Part shown: in pieces, positions 1-12,970 of the stretch
Position numbering within the stretch: position 1 is the stretch's first letter
Layout of the letters: every line of letters starts with the position of its first letter
Assembly: GCF_040802235.1 (NCBI RefSeq)
Contig: NC_133167.1
Coordinates: 12,082,501-12,146,500 of the forward strand
Direction of reading: 5' to 3'
From: Manis javanica
Taxonomy: Eukaryota > Chordata > Mammalia > Pholidota > Manidae
Length of the DNA: 64,000 bases
The notes under the pieces: generated by a model
Told to the model about the DNA's origin: nothing
Seen by the model: only the letters and a program-made list of their open reading frames with translations
The model's database searches: none
Translations under genes and position numbers: made by a program

Positions 1-2814
1 GGTTCTTTGTACTTCTATGTCTCTCAGCCAGTGTGGGACACAATAGGCCAGCAAACATTTCTATATCCAGACTGATTCAACTCTGGGCAGAATGATTCAC
101 AGGGTGTATCCACATTGATTCACCCTCTTCATCAGCTTCCAGATCACTGCTGAACGACACCACAAAATTCCAGATCTTCCCGAGTGTTAAGTCCCTAAAA
201 TATCCAACTTTGCTCCCTTTCTGATGACAGTGCCGTCCAGGGTAAATAATAGGTCCATAAGGTATTACCTTCTTTTTCTCAAACTTTAATGTTAAGTTCT
301 CCAGCATCCTGACCTTCATATTGTAACTCAGTAACACAGACCTGCTCAATCCATCAAGCTAATGTGATATCTTCTATTTTTGTGTAATTGTATTATTTCC
401 TTTTTACTTAAAATATTCTACTTGACTTTGTGCAACTTTTCCTAGTTAACTTAAAAATTTTCAAAATACTTTTGTGGTATATATAATGTTTATTAATTTT
501 CTTTTTTCAAAATAAGACAAACCAATCTGCAAATGCAAGCTCAAAACACCAAAATAGAAATTATTTTATGGAATTCCAAACTTCTTTTGTTTATAATATA
601 TACCTTCATTAGCTTTTCAAATTTGTCTGAGTTGACTTAAAACTTATGTCTAATAATGTTCTTTAAAATGAAGTAAGTTTTGGAAAGCCTTACACAGGAC
701 CAAGTATCCAATTTGTATTCTCTTGGCAAAGGTAAACTTCGGCTTTTCTTTTTTAGCCTGAGTATAATATGATTAAATGATCATTTTAAGAAAACTAAAG
801 TTTGGTTGTTAAAATATCTGTCTATGTATCTCTAGTGTATCAAAGAGTTTCAATCTGAGGTCTAAACATGAAAAGATTTCTTTTTTTTTTTTTCCAGTAA
901 CTCTTTTCTAATTGTGCTATATTCATCCTACCTTTTCCACTGTGTACTTTAATGACACCTTGGCAAGATTCAGTCATTTTCCACTCAATTTTGCTTATTT
1001 GAAAAGTCTTGTTTTCATCAATAGACTCAGTTCTCCAGCAGCTTTTGGGTAGGGCTCATGGGAGCTGCTAGAAGAGGAAGGTACAAGTCAAGGAAGACAC
1101 AGCTTTTGACCTACATCTTTCTCTGCCATCATCTAGGCACAAGCTAGTCCACTGTGTTGGGATGTGGAGAAGGAGAAAGTGGTGAAAGGCAAGCTTATCT
1201 CACATGGATGAGCAGGAAGCAGTCTTCTTGGTTGACTGACAGTCTACTCTGCCAAGGTCCTTCATGTCCCTTGTCCCCTCTTACATGGATGGGCTCCTGT
1301 AGGGATCTCTGCACTGAAAGAGGTAGTTCTGGTTCTCAGCCCTCCTCCACAAGCCTCTCATGCCCACCAAAAGGAATACACCCATTGCCTCTGGATGGTG
1401 GGCCTTCCTGGCCCACAAGTGACCCTTTGTATAGGGTATTTGAGTAACGGTGTAAGCTCCTTTACCTTAGAGTGTCCACGTGACTTACAGTGAATTTATG
1501 TATTCTTACCATGCCTCTCCCAAATTTCTACTTAACCTCACTAATTCTTTTCCTCTGCTTGGAGAGTACAAAGAAAAATCAACTCCCCTTGCTAAGCAAC
1601 CAGGGTGCCATACCTAGACCCAAGTAACTAACCATCTCTTTCGTGGACTGAAGGGAAGAGGACAGGTTATTGACAGTATTGGATGTATGTTTTCAAATGT
1701 TCACTTTCCTAGAGTGTCAAGAAAAATTAATAGATAGAAGAGAAAGTGAGAACTGAAATTCAGGTAGCTTGATCTAAAGTGCTGAGGCTTTACAGAAAGA
1801 GTTTATTAAAGTATCAACAAGTAGTCAACCTAGTGGGATATGATGAAAAGAGTCATCTCAATGCGATATGATGAGCAAAATTTTAATTACATGACACAAT
1901 AATAGTCATGGAGAGGAAATCCAAGTTTACAGCAGAATATGAAAGGTCATGTTACAGCTATGAACCCAAACTAGAGAGGTGAGTGATTTAAAGCTCAAAG
2001 CATAGAGATTTCTCCAGAAGCAGATCTGAGGAGTGCATCAAAACTGGGGTAAAATCCAAGGTACAAGATCAAAAGGAATGTCTTTAGGAAATTGGAACAT
2101 ATCTGTAATACGAAGACCATGATACTGGGCAATAGGGACTACCTCCAAGTGGAGTTTCCTACAAGAATCTGATTGGGAAAAGAATCACATCTAGCATGTA
2201 GCTAACCCAGAAAGCACAGAGCGACAACCTGCCATGCATGAGCCGTCCTGACAGCATGCATTACATGGCCAAAATTTCTAGGGTCATTAACAGAAACAAG
2301 GTGAAAATAGGACTCTGCAGAAGGCACAGCTATCATTCATAATTACACATTTTAGATGCTTCAAACAATCAGTGCATTACAGCAAGGAGATTAGGAAGCT
2401 GAATTAAGGATTTCTCCTGAGTAGCGTGAAGATGAAGCCTATGTTGAATATAAACCAAAACCAATCAAGCTTTCCGACACTGCTGCACAGATTATAAATT
2501 CTACTGATGATGCTGTTTGAACCAGAAAATTTAAAAAAAACACTATAGAAGTATTTATTAACACTAAAACAAGTCAGTCATAGGACAAACAAGCTATCTT
2601 AACATTTAGTGGCACATTAAATAATAAATATTTTATTTACCTCTGTGTTCTATTGATGCAAGGAACAAACCACTAATAATCAGATCTCTGGCCACCACTC
2701 CAAAGCTTCGTAATGATTACCCTACCCCCAATACAAGCCTATCACAAAAGGGAAGCAAAAACCTCTCAATTTTTATAAGCAATAATCATTATTTTACTGG
2801 CAAACTTAGGAGAT
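1..2814. other. No recognisable gene or clear repeat
   Basis: AT-rich unique-looking sequence. It contains a T-run near 880-895 and a 90-codon minus-strand open frame (77-349) of unknown meaning, which is discussed in the findings. The stretch 1700-2400 reads like degraded interspersed repeat, but I could not match it to a family. Confidence 0.5.
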
Positions 2815-3265
2815 GTGTTCTGCTTTATTGGAACTGTTTCCCCCAACCCTTAGTTTGCAAGGTTTTGTGGGGCCCCACTACTTGCTGCAAGATCAGAGCA
2901 CATGACCTTAGGTTAGACCAGTGGTACATTCCTTCCCAGTGGTCGGCTCAGGGATGGGAATGTGACCCAGCATAGCCAGAGAAGGAGCGAATACTTGGAC
3001 TTCCAAGGGAAAGATCCAAAACTCATCCAAAACTGGACTTCCAGTTAAGAGTGAAGGAGCTGTAGCATCCTTAAGACCCATAATTCAGAACCTTATTGCT
3101 AATGGAGCTCCTATGGGAAAAGTAGAGCTGAGAGATGGAGAGAAACATGTTCTAAAACCAAATACACTCCTGGGCTTTTTAGTTATATGTATCAATGCAT
3201 CTTCCTTTTTTCTTGACTCAGTTTGGATTGGTTTTTCTTTCACTTGTATGAGAAAGTGTCCAAAT
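2815..3265 (+). repeat. Probable old LTR-type interspersed repeat
   Basis: The block holds a 'ctcagggatgggaatgtgac' stretch, and its end (ctcagtttggattggttttt, about 3217-3236) resembles the 3' ends of common mammalian LTR repeats. It is strongly diverged. The family is uncertain (ERVL/MaLR class most likely). Confidence 0.4.
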
Positions 3266-3814
3266 TAGTACAGTATTCAAGAGAAGATGCTTAGCAGACA
3301 CTAACCCCACTTATCTCACTCACATGGTACCTGTTATATGCTGACATGGTCATTGATTATGGGGTCTCACAGCCCAGTTAGAGAAAGACGCATGCCATAC
3401 AGAATAAACACCAACACAAACCCATGTGGCGTAAATGCCAAATGAAACAGGCCAGCAGTGTGGTGAGTGCCAAGGGTACAGGAAAGTTTGACAGCCACCT
3501 GCGAGACCCCAGCAACTTTCACCATCAGAGCTGTTAAAGTTAGCAAGCCTGACTGTAACATTTATCTTTACAATTTATGGGATTTTATGTTTCTTCTATT
3601 AGGTATATAAATAGATCAACTATTAACTCCCACACTGTTTATGCATAAAATCTGGTAATATGACAAGTTATAATCCAAATGTTCTCAACCCACCTAAAAT
3701 TTCCAAAAATAACCTAAAGCAAAAGGAAAATAAAGAAACAATGGTGTACAATTAGGTTATGGGTTTCACATCCCTAAGTCTCACTGAAATTTTTAACTAT
3801 CGCAAATGGAAAAT

Positions 3815-4045
3815 GATTTCTTATAATTTTTATTCTCAAATAATTGTAGATTCAGAAGAAGTTGCAAAATAAGAAAGAAGTATACAGAGAGTTCTCATGT
3901 ATCCTAACCTCCTACAATGACAATATCCTGAACAACTAAGGTGCAGTGTCAAAAACCGGGAAATTGACACCAGCACAACCCACAGAGCTCATTCAGACTT
4001 TATCAGCAGTGCATGTGTGGGCTGTGCGTGTGTGTGTGTGTATGT

Positions 4046-4102
<57 letters not shown>

Positions 4103-4440
4103 TAGTTCTGTGCAATTTCATCGTCTGTGCAGACACAGGACACAGAGCCATTCCATCACCACAAATCTGTGTCCTGCTGCTCCTCTCTAGCCATCGCCAT
4201 GTCTGCCCCCACCCTCAATCCCTGGCAACCACACTCTGTCATCTCCACAATTCTGTCATTTCCAGAATTCCATATAAATGGAATCAGGCGGCATATAGCA
4301 CTCTGAGGCTGACTTCGTTCATTCAGCACAACTCACAAGAGATTCATCCACGATGCCCCATGCACTGGGGCCCTCCTCCCCGCAGAGCCACAGTCCACGG
4401 TACGGACGCAGCTCAGTCTGGTCCATCATCCACCCCCTGA
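3815..4440 (-). mobile_element. L1M (ancient LINE-1) 3' portion, antisense
   Basis: The text around 3845-3965 (agttgcaaaataagaaagaa..., then gggaaattgacaccagcaca) and 4105-4170 (gtagttctgtgcaatttcat..., ccatcaccacaaatctgtgt) follows the antisense 3' region of old L1M/L1ME elements. It is interrupted by a long (TG)n tract. No coding capacity remains. Confidence 0.6.
4023..4102. repeat. (TG)n/(CG)n microsatellite
   Basis: About 80 bp of alternating TG with a few interruptions, ending in a pure CG run (cgcgcgcgca). It lies inside an antisense L1M fragment. The alternating purine-pyrimidine TG to CG run is a classical Z-DNA-prone sequence. Confidence 0.95.
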
Positions 4441-6540
4441 AGAACACGTGGGTGACTTTTAATTTGGGGCCATTATGAATTAAGCCACCATGAATTGTCA
4501 TACATATTTTGCACATATTTGGGGGAGAAAATAGATCTTCATTTCTCTGACATAAGTGCCCAAGAGTGCTGTCTGGGAATGACTTTTAAAATTTTAGATC
4601 TTTTAATTCTCCCCAAGACCTCAGTGGTCCCTCCCCCTAATTCTTGGCCTTCAGAGGCAATGTCATCCCTGGACTCTCTAAGTTCTACCAGATGCGACAT
4701 CCAAGCCCTGGCTGATCTGAGTGGGGTACCTGTTTCTGTGATGTTGAACTCAGTATATTGAACATTTGCTGACCCTGCTGCCTGGAACAAGCAGCTGAGA
4801 AGGGAATGACCAGACCTCTTCCTCACACCAAAGAACTTGGGGTGCCGGTGAGGCCCACAAGGGCTGGAAAGAGCTACCAAGCTGTGTTTCATGCTTCACA
4901 GGCTAGTAAATTGTTCATAATGTGGCAGACAGGGAACATATTTTTGAGGTCTCTTATCTAAACTACCATCTAATATTTGAATTCCCAACATAAACTCTGG
5001 CAGGTACCTGGTAACCTCAGTTCCTTCTTTGTCTTGTGTTATAAGATCTCCTGAAAATCATATTTATGAAGAGAGGGGCAAGCGAATTCCCTTTCTAGGT
5101 TGTGTCAATCCTGTCCACTGTTCCCAGAGAGACAAAAAATTTCCTTTGCATCCCAGGAGACACACATTCAAAAGGGCAAAGGAGGAAGAAAAATGCATTT
5201 TTTTGACATGCACACAGAGTTTTCACTTATTTTATTGACAAGGCAAAGATTGTGTCTCTCAATCCCTATTTTCTATTTTCTAGGCTTATGTCTGAGCATG
5301 AACACATGCACAGCAGGGTCCTGGGTGAAGACTTATGTTGAGAACCTTGCAAATTCAGGTATGTCTGCATAAAGTCCCAAACCATGCAATACCCTAGATG
5401 GGAAATGGAAAAAAAAAAAATCACAGTCTGTCATTTCTTCCTCAAGTAATGACTGAATGCTTGCAATGTACAGACAGACCTGTGATAAATGAGGGTGATT
5501 CACAGTGGGGAACAAGACAGATCAAACCTGCTCTCCTGCAGAGGGGAGGGCTCCCTGCCACATGCTCAGATACCTGGGGACTGAAGTACAGGGTGCTTTG
5601 GGAAGATGGAGAGAGAGGGGGGCAAATGCAACTGGGCAGCTGAAGTCTTTCAGGAGGCAGTGAAATGTAAGCTGACCCTTGGGAGATGAGTGGGAATTTG
5701 CCAAGTGAGGGGGAAAAATAATGGGGCCAGGAAGAGACTTATTTCAGGCAGTGGGTATAGAGGGCGCTACATTTCAAGGAAGCAGGTTTTGGGGTAAATT
5801 CAGGAAGAACTGATACATGAGTGCGAGAGGACTGGGTGGACGGTGGAAAGTTGCAGGCAGCTGGCATGGACAGCCTGGCGGGCAGGTGAGATGGAGCTCC
5901 TACTTTAATCTCAGCACAACTATTTCCAAGCAACGGGGTTGTTTTTTTTGCCATTGTCCTCAGCTATCTTTGGTGTTTTATAAAAAATGAAACACATTTC
6001 CTGAAAATATCCAAACATGATAAAATAGTGTTAGATTGTCACTTTAGATTAAAAGTCAAAGACTTCAAGGATGGAGGTAAAAAAAAAAAGCCCACTGGTC
6101 AAATTCCTCCAGGCAAAGCCCCTTGGGACCCTGTGCCAGGAGTGAGCTCTGAGCACACGTGCGCTTTCCGGGGACGCTGCCTTCTCACCTCCGGATCGTT
6201 GTTTCTTCTCTTCAACACGCCTGCCTCCCTCGGCACCAGTCCCTTCACCCCTCAGGACCACTAGTTCCTTTCCGTGTGCAATCAAAGCATTTTACACATT
6301 GTTATCAATAAATATAAATATAGTAGCAAAATAATCATGGTGGTACTAATAATCATTAATATCATTCAATTATTAATAATGAGGATTGTAGTAATAATAT
6401 AGTAACTAAATTATTTAACTCCTAAATTAACAATATTAATTTTACACACATTATCAGACAGTATTATAATGACATTTTTCTGGGTGTGTCTGCCTTCACT
6501 GGTAGGCCGAGCTCCTTAAAGAAAGATTATGTATGTATGG
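4441..6540. other. No gene seen; degraded ancient repeats
   Basis: Mixed sequence with no recognisable exon. The part from about 5440 to 5740 resembles an old mammalian interspersed repeat (an 'acagtggggaacaagacag' stretch) but is too diverged to name. Positions 6290-6480 are AT-rich with ATT/AAT triplets. A partial CTCF-like core (tagagggcgc) lies near 5758-5767 without the flanking consensus. Confidence 0.5.
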
Positions 6541-6544
6541 GTTC

Positions 6545-6615
6545 CAGATCTCCATTCAATCATTCATTCATTTCTTCATTGAACAAATGTTAGTTGAGAG
6601 CCTACTATGTGCTAT
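6545..6615 (-). repeat. L2 3' end, antisense
   Basis: The run 'cattcattcatttcttcatt' followed by 'gagcctactatgtgct' is the antisense 3' end of an L2 element, including its TGAA-type tail. It is cut off by an L1 fragment that starts near 6640. Confidence 0.6.
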
Positions 6616-6639
6616 TTATTATTTTAATTCCATATATAT

Positions 6640-6800
6640 ATTTTAGGTATTAACCTCTTAGAAGGTGTATAGTTTGCAAATATTTTCTCTGATTCTGTAG
6701 GTTGTGTCATCACTCTGTTGATTGTTTCCTTTTCTGTGTTTGATGCAATCCCATGTGTCTATTGGACATAAATTTTATTAAATGTTTCCCAATTCTTTAA
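6640..6800 (-). mobile_element. L1 fragment, antisense
   Basis: The text 'tagtttgcaaatattttctc' and 'cactctgttgattgtttcct' matches the well-known antisense L1 3' region. It is a short fragment only. Its position directly beside an L2 end suggests insertion into older repeat sequence. Confidence 0.7.
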
Positions 6801-7084
6801 CTTTTGAAGCGAGGGTGCAATAGAAACTGCAGGAGATTTATATTTAGAAAAGCCTCAGCTGTTGTTTTATGACCTTGACCAAACGTAAACATTTCACATA
6901 TTTGCTGGGTAATACTCTACTGCCAAGGGCTCATGGTCCAGTAGGAGAGACAGAAAGTAGGCAACTCTCACTGTACGATGCTCTAAGTGCTGGAATGGAA
7001 GTATGCAGTGGGCTTAGAGTGTGCACAGGGCAGTTCACTCAGAATGTGGAGATCAAGGAAGGCTTCTGGGAAGAAGTGATGTCT

Positions 7085-7215
7085 TGGCTGATTTACTGGA
7101 TCTCCTAGAATCATATTTCTCATTCTGTAAAATGGAATAAAAGCTCTACTGCAAAGGGTTGTTGTTCAGGGTAAAAACATTAACCTAGCACATCATTGAC
7201 ACTTAACAAGTATTA
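7085..7215 (+). repeat. MIR SINE
   Basis: The order 'tttctcattctgtaaaatgg', 'gggttgttgttcagg', 'cctagcacatcattgacact' follows the core and 3' half of the MIR consensus in sense orientation. It is an old mammalian SINE with no coding role. Confidence 0.7.
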
Positions 7216-7534
7216 AACAACCTCCACCCCTTTTTTTGGTTAAAGAATCCTAAAAGCTATCAATGAACAGGAATACAGAGAACATAACACAGAAAGAAGC
7301 TTCCCCATAAATAATAATGAATGCACCTTAACCTTTCATTCTAAATATAAAATAAGAGCTCCCCAGATGCTGCCTTCTCCACTTGGTCTTCATTTCATCG
7401 TGCAATATTTCTGAGCCAGAATCGGCTCGTTGATGCTCTGTGCAGTGCCTTGCCCTGTATCCAATATGCAGTTGGACGGGACTAAGTAAATTTTATTTAA
7501 ATTAAATTGACACATATGCACAGTCTCTGTCTTG

Positions 7535-7650
7535 CAAGTCATGTATAATCATTAATCCAATCAAGAACCCTGTGAGGAGGTTATATTCCTCCCATTTAAT
7601 TACCCAGGTTTATAATCCTAGGTCGAGGAAATCCGGAGACTGAACCCTCT
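7535..7650 (-). repeat. MIR SINE, antisense
   Basis: The pattern 'atcattaatccaatcaagaa', 'ccctgtgaggaggttatatt', 'cccatttaattacccagg' matches the antisense MIR core. It is diverged. Confidence 0.5.
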
Positions 7651-8284
7651 TGTTCCCTAATCAGCAGCTAATGAAGATTACATGGAGGCTTGCTGGTTTC
7701 CTTTCCTTTAACAGAGAGGCAAGGCTATTTTTCCAGCTGATAGCTAATTTATTAAGAAAAATCATTCAAAGGATTTAACAATTCCCATTCTCGTCTGATA
7801 GACACATATTACATTTCAGAAGAAGACCTTAGATTGCTGAATATAATAACAATAGCTCATCTTAAAAATTTGCATTCTGAAAAAAATTACAGATTTTAGA
7901 GATTTTGCAAATAAAAATTCCTTCAGTAAAATAAAGTCAGTTTCAATATATATTTAGGTGATTGATTTGTTATTATTAAGCTTTTGAATTAGCTGATGAG
8001 TTTAGGGAGTTGGGGATTTTTGCTTTTGTCTTTTTTTTTTTGTTTGCTGGTTTTAGCTTTTATGGTCACAAACTGACCATATTTGTGAGATATTCTTTTG
8101 GCAGCATGTTTTATGGTATTTTTAAATCAAACATGTGCTGAGTTTATTCTAAAATAAATATATCTAAGGTAAGATGGAGCACACAAGAGCCTGGCAGTGT
8201 ATTGAGTACTAATGATGACTGAGCAGTCAAGCTACTGGAGACCTACAGACTAATCCAGACATTGTCAAGGGTGACCCTGATATC

Positions 8285-8331
<47 letters not shown>

Positions 8332-8355
8332 GTAGATAGATAGATAGATTGATAA
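8285..8355. repeat. (GATA)n microsatellite
   Basis: About 17 GATA/TAGA units with one GGTA variant and one GATT near the end. It is a simple tandem array without spacers, so it is not a CRISPR array. Confidence 0.97.
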
Positions 8356-8704
8356 ATATCCTGCCACCACAGAGTTCTACAATTTTTAATTTGTTCTGAT
8401 ACTTATATTTTGGAGATTCCACATAAAAAGAAAAATCCAGATTTCTAACTTCTCTTGAAGATTAGGTAGATTTGGCACTATAGTGCCTACATTCCTGCAC
8501 AATTACTTCTGGCTGAAGCTCAGTGACAGTTACCCCTTTTAGAAGGGATATCTGATATGGCGTCAACCATCTTCCTTCCCGCTTTTACTTCTCCTTCCTG
8601 CCTTGCAATCTGAATTTGGAACACCAGTCCTATCCTAACACTCTCATGTTGCAGAGAAGAAAATAATTCAGAGTAAACCGAGAAAATTATTTCTATGTCC
8701 TTGG

Positions 8705-9100
8705 TAGTGCTGAATAATAAACAATCTCCAAAGCTTGGCAGCATACACAATAAGCATTTGTTTTGCTCACGTGTCATCAGCTGGGTTCAACCAATCTAGG
8801 CTGGGCTTCTCTGGGGGGCTTGGCTCTGCTCCACATGTCACCTATTTTCCTCCACCACCAGCTGACTAGCCAGGCAACTTCTTCTCATGGCGATGGTAGA
8901 AATGGAAAAGGGCAAGAGGAACACACAAGCCCTCTTAGTGTCTAGGCTCCGAGCTAGCAAACCTTCCTGTGTGACTCTTCAGTGCACAAAGCAATGCTCA
9001 TGGGGGAACTTGAATCACAGTCTGGATGGGAATAGGAGTAAGGTTAAAAATTCAAGTCAGTGACCCAATCCACCACTGAAGAAGAATTCAGTCACACCTG
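8705..9100 (-). repeat. Old LTR-type repeat, antisense
   Basis: The series 'catttgttttgctcacgtgt', 'ggttcaaccaatctaggctg', 'ctctgctccacatgtcacct', 'cttcttctcatggcgatggt' and 'cacacaagccctcttagtgt' matches a common mammalian ERVL/MaLR-class LTR read in antisense. The exact subfamily is not assigned. Confidence 0.55.
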
Positions 9101-11629
9101 TTGCACACAGTGTCCATCAAGTCCAACTTTCCTCACTCACATTTTGTTTCTGCTCCAGAGTCATCTGATTTGGAGACAGCTTGCAAAAGGAAACACAATT
9201 GTAGAAATGGTCTAATTTCACCACACAGACGAGGCAACTTGTGCAGAGCCCAGGGGAGGAACTTCCTCCTAACCCAGTGTTCTTTGCTTTTCATTTCAAC
9301 GATGAAGCACTGTTACCTCACCTATGCGAAATAAAATAATCACACATCGTTTTTGTCAACAGAATTTCAGATTTTAGAAGAGCAAACTTAAAGCTTGAAA
9401 GGCAATATAGAACTAGACTACAAGTCACTCATTAGGAAGAGTTCTAAGTTCTGAGAGCAAACTGCTCCTTAATATTTCTCGAAGTCTAGTTGCACCTTAT
9501 GCAATAACATGGGAATATGGCACCAGAGAGACCTCTGTTAGGGAAGCATGAACATGCGACAAATTAGGCAGCAGTATTTACATTAGGCTGGAGAGTCTCA
9601 GGAGGCTGCATTCTTCCTTGTACTCACTTCTAAGACTTGATACTTTTAAAACACACCATGCTCAAAAAGCTCATAAACCATTGAATCTCTAATGAATGGA
9701 GAACAGAGATTAATAAATGAATTTTAAGATGCTAATTTGGAATATCATCCATAAAGGACTATTGGGATTCCTTAATTTCTTACAAGGGAAACTCCGGTCA
9801 AACAAATAAAAGCTCATTTTTTTCTGCACCGTTTATCTCCCCAAAGCTTTGCCTCCCATCTTAGCCTGCAAAGCTGAGGGGACAGTGCACCAAAGGCAGC
9901 AATCTGAAGGGTGCTAGAGCTCTGTCAGCTGAACCTAGACTCAGCTCCAAATACCCAGTTCCCAGTGTCTATGACTGAACCTTTGTAGCTTTACCTTTCC
10001 AGAGATAAAAATCTACCTCCCACCCTACAAAATGAAACACAAATGGAGAAATCATTTTCAAAGATGCCAGCAATTCCAAAGATTCCAAATTCCCAAAACC
10101 TACAGCCAAAATAGCAACATGACCACAATATCAATCTCTGTCCCTGCACACACATCACAGCGCTCAAATCCTTTCAATCTTTTGACCTCTGACCCCTTCC
10201 CAGGCTTATTTTGTTTTTTTCAGGGAATGGAGACAGCAGAGGAAAAAAAGACAATTGGGAGTTTTTCAGTCTCTTTCCCCTTCTTCCAAGCCCAGAGTAA
10301 ACTATTTTCCTTTCTCTAAAACCATTCCTATCTATAACATAAATATTGTGTTGACAGCGTTGCTGGCTCAGGCCTTCCCACATTAACCCAACGGCTGGGC
10401 AATGCAGGGATGTCTCCGTGTCCCACATCTTAAGCTACTGTGAGGGCTTCCTGTTTATCATGACCCTTCCCCAAGGACAGTGAAGTGAAGAGAGATGCCT
10501 GGTTCATCTAACAACCGATATTAAAGAATTTCACAGAGAGTGGGTGCCCCAATGAGTTTCAACCCGTCTAGTGGGGATGAGAAACAATGTACAGATAAAG
10601 CACTTTATTGTGCAGTGTCGAGGATTTAAAATCACTTAAACCACACAACCATTTTGAAAATTTGCATTTTCCTTTTGTAGATGTGGGTGGAGGGGGCTTA
10701 AGGTTGAGATACATCCAGTCACTTTTTCAAGGTCACACATTTAATAGGCGGCAGAGCTTTTCCCGGGGAGGGGGAGAACGCGGGAGTCATGGGCAGACCT
10801 TGGACCACTGTGGGGCCCCTGTGCCCTTGATGAAATCACAACCCCTTTTAAGTTCTCCTTCCAGTGCTTGCGAATATATGCAAGCAATACAATCCAAGTC
10901 ATCCTCCCCACAAAACGGTTGATTTTGCCATTACAGGTTAGACTTTTGCTGATCCCTGAGATGGTTTGTGAAACATATTTAAAGTTATTTGGGAAAGCAT
11001 TAGTATTGCCAGGCTATATTTTTCTTCAAGAATACTTTAGGACAAATTGGTGCCATAAAGCATAGAATGCAAGAGGGGGATCCGTTTCCAATGTCTTGGT
11101 TGTGGATATTTCCAACACGTGTGCCAATGAGTATAAAACCTGCCTTCCTCGTCCAGCTGTGAGAGCAATATATGGAGGGAGAGATGGAGGACGTGCGTGT
11201 GCAATAGGCAGGACCCAGAAAGCCTTGCCACATAGCACGAACTGTGCTTTAGATTTCCAGATGTTGCTCAGCTGCCAGTGACTGGGGAAACCAACGGGCA
11301 AGGTTTCCTGGTAAAGCTGCAGTAAAACTTTCACCACTGCCTTTTCCTATGTTTTTTCTGTTGCAGGAAAGGAGCAATAAAATACACAATTTTGCAAATT
11401 TGGTAGTCTGTCCTCATGGACAGTCTCATGGGAAATAAACTCTAAATAAACAAAGCTCCTATATCTCTTACAGCTCTTTGGGATGCTCTATAAACAGTTT
11501 TGCACAATATGAATGCAATAAACAAGTTGATGCATAAGAATGAAAACACACCATCATAGCCCTTGCTTATCCCTTGCTTATCCCTTTCTCTTGATCGTGG
11601 GACTGGCCTGACTTGTTTCTAACCCATGG
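9101..11629. other. No gene seen; one MIR
   Basis: Non-coding sequence apart from the antisense MIR at about 10600-10765. Open frames here (for example 11026-11337, minus) have no domain and overlap one another in several frames, which is typical of chance. A local duplication 'cccttgcttat' occurs at about 11561-11582. Confidence 0.5.
10600..10765 (-). repeat. MIR SINE, antisense
   Basis: The order 'aatcacttaaaccacacaac', 'ttttgtagatgtgggtgg' and 'ttcaaggtcacacatttaat' corresponds to the antisense MIR core (ordered 'lower the count, check the field, discard' is not implied; only sequence resemblance is claimed). Confidence 0.5.
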
Positions 11630-12056
11630 TAACAGCAAAGATGATGGGATGTCACTTCCATGGTTACATAGCCTAAGTTAGTGACTTTTATCTTACTTAC
11701 AGCTTCTCTCCCTTTCTGGCTTTGATGAAACACGAAGTCATAGTGGGGAGGCCCATGTAGCAAAGAGCCAATAATTGTCAAAGAAGTCAAACCCTCTGCC
11801 CAACATCCTGCAAGAAACTGTACCCTGCCAGCAACCACATGAGCTTGGAAATAGATTCTCCAATACAGCTTTGCGATGAGACCCCAGTCTTCTTGACACC
11901 TTGACTGCAGCATCATAAAAGATTCTGAGTCTGAGGCACCCAGCTAAGCTCAGTCTGGATCCCTGACTCCCAGAAACTATGAGATAATAAATGCCTGCTA
12001 CTTTAATCCATTAAAATGTGGGGGTAGTTTGTTCCACAGCAATAAAAAGCACACAT
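11630..12056 (+). repeat. MLT1-type (MaLR) LTR
   Basis: It reads 'gatgggatgtcacttccatg', 'ggaggcccatgtagcaaaga', 'gcaaccacatgagcttggaa', 'tgactgcagcatcataaaag', 'actatgagataataaatgcc', 'ggggtagtttgttccacagc'. These are the successive landmarks of a mammalian MLT1 LTR in sense orientation, including the polyadenylation region (aataaa). It is a solo LTR; no internal retroviral sequence is attached. Confidence 0.8.
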
Positions 12057-12970
12057 AGCCTTAAACACAAAGGACCTATCAACTACCACTTGAACCATTA
12101 AATAGTTTATCTTTCCTTAATTCTACTGAAAGAAAAAACAAAATTACTGGAATTGAGTAATGGAGGCACCTGGATAAAGCAGAAATATTTTAAAGCTCTA
12201 AAATGGAAACTGACAGCAGCAGTGAATAGTTGCAAAACTTGGAATAAATCCACTCTTTGGACATCAATAAAATCCTCTATATTTTAAAAGTTGAGTTGGA
12301 TTTTCTGTGTCTTAAATGGAATACATCTCAACGGATACACTCTTTGGGGGGGAAAATTCTGAAGATCTGCTCAGCTTTTCTGGTAAGTTCCAAACCACTG
12401 TCTGCACTGTGCAAGTTGCCTTACTTGCCAGGAAACTTGAAGTTTTGATTGGGACCAGGAAGGATACTTATAAAATGATGGAATCGAAGTTGTTTCAGAA
12501 AAATAGATATAATTCTTTAGTATAGGAAAGTAGTATAGTTTTGGTTTGGCATGGGTATGTAAACACTTTTTTCTTCTTTCTTGACTCAGCTATTTAAGTT
12601 CTTTCAAGCAAATGAATAAACAAACTCCACCACTGGACCAAAGAAGCAGATCTTCCCCAGGGAGAAGAGAAAGGAGAGAGTTTGGTCCTGCCACAGCTCT
12701 ATGGCAGGAGCTTACAAAAACCAGCGCTGTCAATCCCACTTTATAAATGACGGCATAATTAGTGACTCTCACTGTTGCACAGCTGGCTGAAGAACATGCT
12801 GCTGGTCCTCCAAACAGAGACAAGAGGAAAACATTTCTTATTAAGGAGTCAAATAAGACAAAGTGAACAAATTAATTAAGAATATATAATCAAATGAAAA
12901 AAATAAAACCTAAGCATTTGTGCGGGTTCACAAAACTGTAAGCATCATACCTGGGAGTCAGGAGATACAC

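Noticed and set aside
3946..4440. 164-codon open frame over the TG microsatellite
   Set aside because: It is created by the TG/CG repeat reading as Val-Cys and by flanking L1M sequence.
5755..5770. Second CTCF-like core (tagagggcgc)
   Set aside because: The flanking positions do not fit the CTCF consensus, so it is too weak to list as a site.
8285..8355. Direct repeats considered as a CRISPR array
   Set aside because: Pure 4-bp GATA tandem units with no spacers in a mammalian context; it is a microsatellite.
11578..11916. 112-codon minus-strand frame
   Set aside because: It lies inside an MLT1-type LTR and is not a gene.
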